Under the pieces are notes generated by a model. The model ran no database searches and was not told the DNA's origin. It saw only the letters and a program-made list of their open reading frames with translations. This document shows, one piece after another, positions 1-5,525 of a stretch of 7,249 bases of DNA (position 1 is its first letter; each line of letters starts with the position of its first letter). This DNA comes from Chloroflexota bacterium (GTDB lineage Bacteria; Chloroflexota; Anaerolineae; Anaerolineales; UBA4823), in the NCBI GenBank assembly GCA_021849525.1, contig JAJZSS010000072.1, forward strand, positions 1 through 7,249. The letters are read 5' to 3'. The translations under genes and the position numbers were made by a program.

Positions 1-1670
1 GCATCGAAGGCTTCGGTGTATTGGCCCTGCATTTTGAGCGCCAGTCCCAAATTGTAATAGGCCTCCCCATCATATGGGTTGGGATTGCGTAGCGTCAGGC
101 GCTGGATTGCTGCCCGAAAATAACCTTCCGCCTGTGCAAATTGACCCCGCCGGTAGTAGAGCAGACCTAAAGCATTATTGCAGCGGCTATCTCCAGGATC
201 CCGGCGCAGCGCTTCCAGGTAATAATCTTCTGGCGCATAAGTGGCGTGCCGGTATTGTTCAAGATGCAAGCCATTCAAATATAATTCTTCGTTCGATTCG
301 ATTTCTGCTGGCGGGCGGGCTGCAGCTGCCGGGGCTGGGATATCTGGTTGAGTTTCTGGTAAAGGAGAATAACTCAGCAGGCTTGTTTCGCCTTCAAGGA
401 TGTCTATGGTTAGCTCCTGGGGGAGCGTCCCGGCAGGCAAGGCTACTTCATCCAGAAGAACGATATCCGGATCCATAAAGATTTGTTTTTCATACAGGGG
501 ATGACCTTGCTTGTTCAGGTGCACAGTTATAGTGCGTGCTGATGAGCTGTACACTCCGATTTGAGCTTTATCCCCGGTTACTTGCAGGCTGAGAGCCACG
601 TCCTGGTTGGCGTTGCACGGGGGCCCGATCTTCTTATAGGGCATAAAGATTTGGGTGAAAGTCTTTTCTTCGCCTGGCTGGATCCATGAAAAATCTGGCT
701 GGTTATCAGTGTATGCGCCGCACATCAGCTCGATATAGGGTCCGTCGGTATCCGTGAGCTGCCGGTCCCAGGCGCGACCAAAATCACCGTTGCCCCAGGT
801 CCACTGCTTCTTCCCTGGAACGATGTGGTGGTCTGCGACATGCAGCATACCGGCCTGGGCGCGGTGATCGAAACTGCCCATAAAATCGAAATCCGAGTGA
901 TAGGCCATGTAAGAGGTTGGCACAGGGATGTTCTTATAGCGGCTGATATCGGTCCCAGGTGCATAATTGACTTTATAGTACGTGCCAGTTGCAATTGGAA
1001 AAGTGGAGACGTCCCGTTTGCCGTGATCCATCACCGCATGCACGTCGGGCGGGAAAACGGATTGATAATCATCATGGACTGCAACCGCTGGATTCGCCCA
1101 CCATAGGAAAGTCTGCGGAACAGGTGTGCGATTGTAAAGCTGAACTTGAATTTCAAAGAAGGCTTTCCCCGGGTACAGCCTGAACCCATGCAACCCTTTG
1201 GTGCGGTACATCCTCTCGATTTCGCCACACCACACGGTCTTGCTGCCGTCGCTGTGCTCTTCGATCCGCCAGTCCAGGGGATCAAATGTGCTTGGACGGT
1301 GGTGCTGAGGCCAGTTGAACTCAATCCCTCCAGATATCCACGGGCCGGTAAGGCCGACCAGAGCCGGTTTGATCACCTGGTTGTAGTAGATAAAATGGTA
1401 ATTGTTGGTCTTATCCAGCGCCATCTGCAATCGCCCGCCAATCTCTGGCAGGATCATCAGCTTGAGATAGCGATTCTCTAAAAATAGCGCCGTATAGGCT
1501 TTATCTTCTTTATCGTCATAGATACGATCAATTACCGGGTGGGGATATACTGCGCCACTGCTGCCCTGGTAGACGCGTTTTTCCAGGAACATCGGATTCT
1601 TATCCGGCGCGCCAATCCGGTACGTTGGGATCACGACCGTCTCTACCCAGGCATTGACGTCAGCAGGCAT
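1..1670 (-). CDS. DUF5107 domain protein with C-terminal TPR repeats (3' end outside window)
   Basis: Read on the minus strand, an open frame runs without a stop from ATG at 1670 to the left edge: 556 codons plus two bases. The start follows a GGAG Shine-Dalgarno with a 5-nt spacer, and no in-frame ATG precedes it within about 40 nt. Residues 1-345 look like the DUF5107 domain. The hallmarks are ILPEIGGR (73-80), the block GPWISGGIEFNWPQHHRPST (109-128) and WWANPAVAVHDDYQSVFPPD (190-209); the GGR strand resembles aldose-epimerase-like beta sandwiches. After a beta-rich part and a Pro/Ala linker (about 437-455), TPR-like helical pairs begin at about 458, 494 and 533. Known relatives are about 1,000 aa or longer, so roughly half is missing. 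There is no signal peptide or membrane segment, so it is probably cytoplasmic. It lies 54 nt downstream of the URO-D-like gene, a likely operon. The biochemical function is unknown; a role in handling the imported sugar is inferred from context only. Confidence 0.88.
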   Translation of the reverse strand, partial: MPADVNAWVETVVIPTYRIGAPDKNPMFLEKRVYQGSSGAVYPHPVIDRIYDDKEDKAYTALFLENRYLKLMILPEIGGRLQMALDKTNNYHFIYYNQVIKPALVGLTGPWISGGIEFNWPQHHRPSTFDPLDWRIEEHSDGSKTVWCGEIERMYRTKGLHGFRLYPGKAFFEIQVQLYNRTPVPQTFLWWANPAVAVHDDYQSVFPPDVHAVMDHGKRDVSTFPIATGTYYKVNYAPGTDISRYKNIPVPTSYMAYHSDFDFMGSFDHRAQAGMLHVADHHIVPGKKQWTWGNGDFGRAWDRQLTDTDGPYIELMCGAYTDNQPDFSWIQPGEEKTFTQIFMPYKKIGPPCNANQDVALSLQVTGDKAQIGVYSSSARTITVHLNKQGHPLYEKQIFMDPDIVLLDEVALPAGTLPQELTIDILEGETSLLSYSPLPETQPDIPAPAAAARPPAEIESNEELYLNGLHLEQYRHATYAPEDYYLEALRRDPGDSRCNNALGLLYYRRGQFAQAEGYFRAAIQRLTLRNPNPYDGEAYYNLGLALKMQGQYTEAFD

Positions 1671-1724
1671 TTGATCTCCAAATAGTTCGAAGGCGCTCCC
1701 ATTTATTGAAGTGCCGCGTCGGGT

Positions 1725-2996
1725 TTATACAGGGTAGCTGGAATGGTCCTGAACGGCCTGGTAAAGCGCCAGGATATTTTCAATTGGGATCCCAGCCTGG
1801 AGGTTATGGACAGTGTTGAAAACAAATCCCCCGCCTTTGCCGAAGATATGGATCCGTTCCGCCGCTTGCTGGTAGACTTCTTCAGCTGTGCCAAAGGGCA
1901 GCGTTTTCTGGGTATCCACACCACCGCCCCAGAAGGTAATTTCACTACCAAAGCGGTCTTTTAATGTCTGAGGGTCCATGCCGGCGGCAGAGGTTTGGAC
2001 GGGATTTAAAATATCGAATCCGGCGGAAATAAAGTCGGGGATCAAGGGCACAATTGACCCACAGCAGTGGATAAAGATCTTCCAGGTGGTGTTTTTGTGC
2101 ACCCAATCATTAAGGATCTTATGGAAAGGCATGTACAGGGAGCGGTAGGTTTTCGGCGAGATCAGCGGACCGGTCTGCATACCGAAATCGGTGCCCGACA
2201 TAAATACCGCGGTGACTTGCTCGCCCACGACCTCATGCACCTTTTCCAGGTTATGCAGTGCAATCTCACACTGACCTTCAAATACTTTGTGCACATACTC
2301 CGGGCGGCTTACGGCGCTCATATACCATTCGGCGACATCTCGGATGCCTTTCGGGTATTTCAGCCACGGCGCCGGCACCAGGGCGATATCGCCAAATGCA
2401 GTCCCACCGAAATTCGCCAGGATTGCCAGATCAGTCTCTTCGTACAGCTGTTTTGTCTCGCGGGCAAAATGATCCAGGTCTTCCTGGTCCAGGTACGAAA
2501 ACTCTTCGAGATTATCTTTTGGGTTTAAGGTCGCTTCGTCGAATGGGGGTTGGCGAACGAGCACATCAAAATAATAGCCCCCAGAAGGCATTTTCCCGCT
2601 GGCAGGTGCAGAGCGGTCTCCTTCAGGGTACAACAAGTAGTCGCCATTTTCATCGGGGGTCGTGGTGAAAGCTTCTGGGACGAGAACTGGGGTGCCATCA
2701 AAGTAGGTCCAGGGTTTCCAGCCTACGTTCTCAAAGCCGAACATCGTTTTACGCCCGGTAACGGGAGCAACATCTGCTCCCAGGGCTTTCAACAGGTCGG
2801 GCTTAATTTCCCCTAACATCTGGCAGGGCTCGATTACCTTGACCGGTGTGCCGGGTGGGTCTAACTTCAATGCCTGGCGCAGCAGATACACCGAGCTGAC
2901 ATGCATGCCAGAGGTGGGACTTCCACCTAAATCCAGGGGGACGCGATCAGGCTCCTGGTGGTTGATAGCCAGTGATACTCGCTCACGTGAATTCAT
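1725..2996 (-). CDS. Uroporphyrinogen decarboxylase (URO-D) superfamily protein, MtaA/CmuA-like
   Basis: This 423-aa protein starts at ATG 2996, 7 nt after a strong AGGAGAG Shine-Dalgarno (about 3004-3010). The N-terminus RERVSLAINHQEPDRVPLDL (4-23) is the typical URO-D-superfamily opening. The C-terminal half carries FIHCCGSI (308-315), whose His310 and Cys312 match the HxC zinc ligands of corrinoid methyltransferases such as MtaA/MtbA. It also carries FWGGGVDTQKTLPFGTAEEV (355-374) and GGGFVFNTVHNLQAGIPIEN (388-407), the usual end of the barrel. In MtaA-type enzymes a third ligand Cys lies in this last block; here no Cys is present. The family includes heme-pathway decarboxylases and methyl-transferring enzymes. 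Placement beside a sugar transporter and a LacI regulator, rather than heme genes, argues against true HemE, as does the length (HemE is about 350 aa). The substrate is unknown. It is first in the leftward unit, ahead of the DUF5107 gene, and probably under the shared operator. Confidence 0.9.
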   Translation of the reverse strand: MNSRERVSLAINHQEPDRVPLDLGGSPTSGMHVSSVYLLRQALKLDPPGTPVKVIEPCQMLGEIKPDLLKALGADVAPVTGRKTMFGFENVGWKPWTYFDGTPVLVPEAFTTTPDENGDYLLYPEGDRSAPASGKMPSGGYYFDVLVRQPPFDEATLNPKDNLEEFSYLDQEDLDHFARETKQLYEETDLAILANFGGTAFGDIALVPAPWLKYPKGIRDVAEWYMSAVSRPEYVHKVFEGQCEIALHNLEKVHEVVGEQVTAVFMSGTDFGMQTGPLISPKTYRSLYMPFHKILNDWVHKNTTWKIFIHCCGSIVPLIPDFISAGFDILNPVQTSAAGMDPQTLKDRFGSEITFWGGGVDTQKTLPFGTAEEVYQQAAERIHIFGKGGGFVFNTVHNLQAGIPIENILALYQAVQDHSSYPV

Positions 2997-3059
2997 AGAC
3001 TGTCTCTCCTGGAAACCGGGTGGCAGGCTGTCAATTAGCTCGAGCTGAGATTCGGGTAG

Positions 3060-3088
3060 TTGACATCGGTATTTTGTTATGATAATAT
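3060..3088 (+). promoter_or_regulatory. Putative promoter of the lacI-family gene
   Basis: A perfect -35 box TTGACA (3060-3065) is followed after 17 nt by TAATAT (3083-3088). An alternative -10, GATAAT (3081-3086), would give a 15-nt spacer. The predicted start near 3095 falls at the edge of the operator palindrome, which suggests autorepression. The AT-rich -10 region is shared with the predicted leftward promoter, so the two promoters overlap back to back. Confidence 0.5.
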
Positions 3089-3113
3089 TACCCTAAGAAA
3101 ACCGATTGCGCAA
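3085..3113 (-). promoter_or_regulatory. Putative promoter of the leftward URO-D/DUF5107 unit
   Basis: On the minus strand, TTGCGC (plus positions 3108-3113) is followed after exactly 17 nt by TAATAT (3085-3090). Each hexamer matches its sigma-70 consensus at four of six positions. Transcription would begin near 3078, about 80 nt before the URO-D start. The -35 box lies inside the LacI-type palindrome, so bound repressor would block it. This is a prediction by eye. Confidence 0.4.
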
Positions 3114-3123
3114 GCGGTTTTCT
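3096..3123. promoter_or_regulatory. LacI-family operator palindrome
   Basis: A 28-bp inverted repeat has arms AGAAAACCG and CGGTTTTCT around a perfect TTGCGCAA core. The only non-complementary pair is A3105 against G3114. LacI/GalR-family operators are palindromes with a central CpG, into which the Leu of the regulator's hinge helix inserts; the adjacent regulator keeps that hinge (ARSL). The site covers the predicted lacI transcription start and the leftward -35 box. It most probably binds the regulator encoded at 3217-4239. Confidence 0.75.
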
Positions 3124-3216
3124 GTCAAAAACCGAATAAACCAATCTCAGGTTATCACCTGTTCTTCCCAAACTTCTCCCAATAGAACGAAAGTCTATGG
3201 ATCGCGGGTTAATTGG

Positions 3217-4239
3217 ATGAAACGTGTAACGATCAATGATGTGGCTCTCAGATCTGGTGTTTCAAAATCCACCGTGTCACACGTGATTAATCAAACCCGC
3301 TTCGTGGAAGAACAAACTCGCCTAAAAGTTCTCCAAACAATTAAAGACTTGAATTACCGTCCCAGCAGTATCGCTCGCAGCCTGGTCTCCCAACGTACAG
3401 GCACGGCTGGGCTTTTGATTTCAGATGTAGGTAATCCTTTTTACCACGAAGTTATTTTGGGGGTGGAAGACGTTGCGCTTGCCAACGACTACTCCCTCTT
3501 TTTATGCAACACAGGTTATGATCTGGATCGCGGGATGAAGTTCATCCATTCCCTGATAGATCGTTCGGTGGACGGAATCCTCTTCATGTCCAGCAGCATG
3601 AATGTAGAAATGCTCGACGAAGTTTATCGCAATAACATTAAGGCTGTCGTCCTGGATTGGGGCGGAACGGATGTCAGCCAGCTGGCGTCCACCATAACGA
3701 TTGACTTCAACACCGGGATATGTGAGGCGGTCCAGCACCTGGTGAGCCTTGGACATACCAGGATAGCTTTCGCCGGTGGCCCAGAAGGATTGTGGACTGC
3801 CAATATCCGCACCCAGGCCTTTCTGAATGCGATCAGTCAATGCCAGCCAGCGGTCGAGGGAATTGTGATACCCCACGGAAATTTACGCATCGAGGGCGGG
3901 TATAAAGCTTTCGATGCGCTTTCAAATCTCAGCCCGCGACCCCAGGCTGTGATCGCTGCCAACGACCTGACCGCTCTGGGTCTCATGTGGGCCGCCCGCA
4001 ACGCCGGCTTTAATTTACCCCGTGACTTGTCGATTGTTGGGTTGGATGATATCGACCTGGCATCGCGAGTTACCCCGGCTTTGACAACCATCACATTGCC
4101 TCGCTTTGAGATTGGCCGCCTGGCGATGCAAGAATTACTGGCCCTCATTCGTGAGCCTGAACAAACGAAATCCAACCACGTCGTAGAGACCTATCTGACC
4201 GTGCGCGAGTCCACAACTGCCGCGCCTATTACGGTATGA
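3217..4239 (+). CDS. LacI/GalR-family transcriptional regulator
   Basis: This 340-aa protein begins MKRVTINDVALRSGVSKSTV, a textbook LacI-family helix-turn-helix (residues 4-24). By alignment with LacI the base-reading residues are Lys17, Ser18 and His22. The hinge helix YRPSSIARSL (47-56) keeps the Leu that intercalates at the operator centre. A periplasmic-binding-protein-like core follows: the LLISDVGNPFY strand (66-76), Arg198, AAND (247-250) and GLDDID (275-280), the positions that usually contact sugar effectors. The frame extends upstream to a TTG at 3106, but ATG 3217 was chosen because it gives the family-standard N-terminus and length; the longer start would lie inside the operator. 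The Shine-Dalgarno before 3217 is weak. The divergent URO-D unit and downstream transporter make this the local sugar-responsive regulator. The effector is not predictable from sequence. The gene ends 136 nt before the binding-protein gene. Confidence 0.93.
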   Translation: MKRVTINDVALRSGVSKSTVSHVINQTRFVEEQTRLKVLQTIKDLNYRPSSIARSLVSQRTGTAGLLISDVGNPFYHEVILGVEDVALANDYSLFLCNTGYDLDRGMKFIHSLIDRSVDGILFMSSSMNVEMLDEVYRNNIKAVVLDWGGTDVSQLASTITIDFNTGICEAVQHLVSLGHTRIAFAGGPEGLWTANIRTQAFLNAISQCQPAVEGIVIPHGNLRIEGGYKAFDALSNLSPRPQAVIAANDLTALGLMWAARNAGFNLPRDLSIVGLDDIDLASRVTPALTTITLPRFEIGRLAMQELLALIREPEQTKSNHVVETYLTVRESTTAAPITV

Positions 4240-4375
4240 CGAATTGACTGAAAAGGTTATAAGCGCTGGGCAATTTGCCAGTCAGGAGGTGAAAAGTACA
4301 TCCAAAAGTTTTAAATAGGGCAACAGTCATATCGGACGCAAATATCAGTCAAGAAACATTCTCGGAGGAGAAAAC
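4240..4375 (+). promoter_or_regulatory. Leader of the transporter genes with repeated CAGTCA motifs and strong RBS
   Basis: This 136-nt gap between the regulator and binding-protein genes holds CAGTCA at 4279-4284, 4324-4329 and 4346-4351, and its complement TGACTG at 4245-4250. The last two direct copies are 22 bp apart, about two helical turns. The outermost copies form a 7-bp inverted pair (TTGACTG 4244-4250, CAGTCAA 4346-4352). A strong GGAGGAG Shine-Dalgarno lies about 7 nt before ATG 4376. No convincing -35/-10 pair was found, so cotranscription with lacI remains possible. Confidence 0.35.
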
Positions 4376-5434
4376 ATGAAACAACTTTCTAAGCTTTTTA
4401 TGGTGTTAATGGTTGCCAGTTTCATTCTGGCAGCCTGCGCCACACCCGCCACCCAGGCGCCAGCCACAGAGGCTCCAGGAGCCGTAGTAACCGAAGCTCC
4501 AGCGGCGTCAGAGACACCGTTATTTGTGGTGATCAACAAGAGTGCGGATCAGCAGTATTTTATTGATCTGCAGAACTCGTTTGTCGAGAAGGCAGGCGAG
4601 CTGGGAGCAGAGGCGAAGAAATTTGATGCCAAGCTGGACCCGAATCTGGGGGTAAGCCTGGTGAACGATGCCATCTCAGCAGGGGCGAAGGGCATTGCAA
4701 TCACAGTCCCCGATCAGACGATTGGGCCGGCGATTGCCAAAGCAGCCAAGGATGCTGGGGTGGTGTTGATAGCGACCGACGACAGCATTGTGGACGAGGC
4801 TGGTGCGCCGGTGCCGTTTGTAGGCTTTGACGGCAAGGACATGGGCAAGAAGGTTGGTGAAGCGGCTGCGAAGCTGTTGACGGACAGCGGCTGGCTGACC
4901 GACTCGGCGAAGAAGGTAGGCGTGTTGTCGGTGGAAGTGCAGACTTTGTCGGTGTGCAACGACCGCACGGACAACGAGAAAGCGGCCATTCTTGCAGCTG
5001 GCGTACCTGAAGGCCAGGTGTACCCGGTACCCTACACGGGTGAAGCACTGTCAGCGCAGGATGCTGCGGGGCCGATCATCACCGCCAACCCGGATGTGAC
5101 GAACTGGGTGGTGTTTGGCTGCAACGATGAAGGCGTGCTGGGCACGCTGAATGCACTGGCGACTGCGGGCGTGAACCCTGACGACATCATCGGTGTGGGT
5201 CTGGGCTCGTACGAAGCCTGCAAGCCATGGGCTGCCGGGCAGCCGAGCGGCTTCAAGGCTGGCCTGTTCATCTCGGGTTTGGATGTAGGTGCGACCGCTG
5301 CGCAGGTGCTGTATGAGGCGGTGGTGAATGGCGTGGAACCAGCCGCCAGCTCCTATGCACCGACTTCGATCGTCGATCCAACCAATTACGCAACGACCAT
5401 GGATCCAATCTCGTTGGCTAACTGCTCCAAGTAA
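4376..5434 (+). CDS. Sugar ABC transporter substrate-binding lipoprotein, AraF-like
   Basis: This 352-aa protein has a lipoprotein signal peptide (Lys-rich start, hydrophobic core 7-17, lipobox LAAC with Cys21), followed by an Ala/Pro/Thr/Glu-rich linker (22-48). The mature part is a two-lobed sugar-binding protein (Peripla_BP type). It aligns by eye with E. coli AraF: KSADQQYF (55-62) with KQPEEPWF, SAGAKGIAITVPD (101-113), ATDDS (133-137), Arg197, GCND (248-251) and DIIGVGLGSYE (270-280). Sugar contacts Lys10, Phe17, Asp89/Asp90, Arg151 and Asn205 of AraF appear kept as Lys55, Phe62, Asp135/Asp136, Arg197 and Asn250. Glu14, Met204, Asn232 and Asp235 appear as Gln59, Cys249, Gly277 and Glu280. 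A pentose or related sugar is plausible but not proven. It delivers ligand to the ATPase and permease encoded next. The strong RBS and G/C-ending codons suggest high expression. Confidence 0.92.
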   Translation: MKQLSKLFMVLMVASFILAACATPATQAPATEAPGAVVTEAPAASETPLFVVINKSADQQYFIDLQNSFVEKAGELGAEAKKFDAKLDPNLGVSLVNDAISAGAKGIAITVPDQTIGPAIAKAAKDAGVVLIATDDSIVDEAGAPVPFVGFDGKDMGKKVGEAAAKLLTDSGWLTDSAKKVGVLSVEVQTLSVCNDRTDNEKAAILAAGVPEGQVYPVPYTGEALSAQDAAGPIITANPDVTNWVVFGCNDEGVLGTLNALATAGVNPDDIIGVGLGSYEACKPWAAGQPSGFKAGLFISGLDVGATAAQVLYEAVVNGVEPAASSYAPTSIVDPTNYATTMDPISLANCSK

Positions 5435-5451
5435 ATCCGTTCGCTATGGAT

Positions 5452-5479
5452 CGAGGGTCCGGGTCACCCCGGACCCTCG
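5452..5479 (+). other. Intercistronic stem-loop between binding-protein and ATPase genes
   Basis: A perfect 12-bp inverted repeat, CGAGGGTCCGGG and CCCGGACCCTCG, closes a TCAC loop, starting 17 nt after the binding-protein stop. No T run follows, so it is not a classic intrinsic terminator. In binding-protein transporter operons such hairpins commonly protect the 3' end of the upstream message or reduce read-through, which raises the ratio of binding protein to membrane components. That role is inferred here. Confidence 0.75.
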
Positions 5480-5490
5480 TAACCATGTTC

Positions 5491-5513
5491 GCGGAATACA
5501 ATCCGCAGGAGAG
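5491..5513 (+). promoter_or_regulatory. Small hairpin abutting the ATPase Shine-Dalgarno
   Basis: GCGGA (5491-5495) and TCCGC (5502-5506) can pair around a 6-nt loop, immediately before the AGGAGAG Shine-Dalgarno (5507-5513). The spacer from that site to ATG 5526 is 12 nt, longer than the usual 5-9. Together these features predict weaker initiation than for the binding protein. Confidence 0.35.
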
Positions 5514-5525
5514 AGCGCCTGAACC

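Noticed and set aside
74..1481. Plus-strand open frames of 64-134 codons at 74-478, 825-1106 and 1146-1481
   Set aside because: They lie opposite the DUF5107 gene, whose minus-strand frame is open throughout and has clear family motifs. They have no recognisable domains.
2067..2816. Plus-strand open frames of up to 153 codons opposite the URO-D-like gene
   Set aside because: They are antisense to a strongly supported gene and encode no recognisable domain.
3148..3161. CAGGT-TATC-ACCTG hairpin in the lacI leader as a riboswitch or attenuator
   Set aside because: A 5-bp stem with no surrounding conserved structure and no competing stem is too weak to support a call.
3106..3216. N-terminal extension of the LacI-family gene from TTG 3106 (37 extra residues)
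   Set aside because: The start would lie inside the operator and next to the predicted transcription start. The extra residues match nothing typical of the family, and ATG 3217 gives the standard N-terminus.
4269..4279. Short inverted repeat GGCAA-T-TTGCC after the lacI stop as a terminator
   Set aside because: The stem is only 5 bp with a 1-nt loop and no T run follows.
4289..4318. Nine-codon leader peptide from GTG 4289 to TAG 4318 after AGGAGG
   Set aside because: The Shine-Dalgarno overlaps or touches the start codon, leaving no usable spacer, and the peptide has no regulatory codon bias. It is likely chance.
4701..5048. Minus-strand frames opposite the binding-protein gene
   Set aside because: They are rich in Pro, Ser, Arg and Cys, a by-product of the GC-rich coding strand, and have no motifs.
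5452..5479. Calling the 12-bp hairpin an intrinsic terminator
   Set aside because: No T tract follows, and the ATPase gene lies immediately downstream without a visible promoter.
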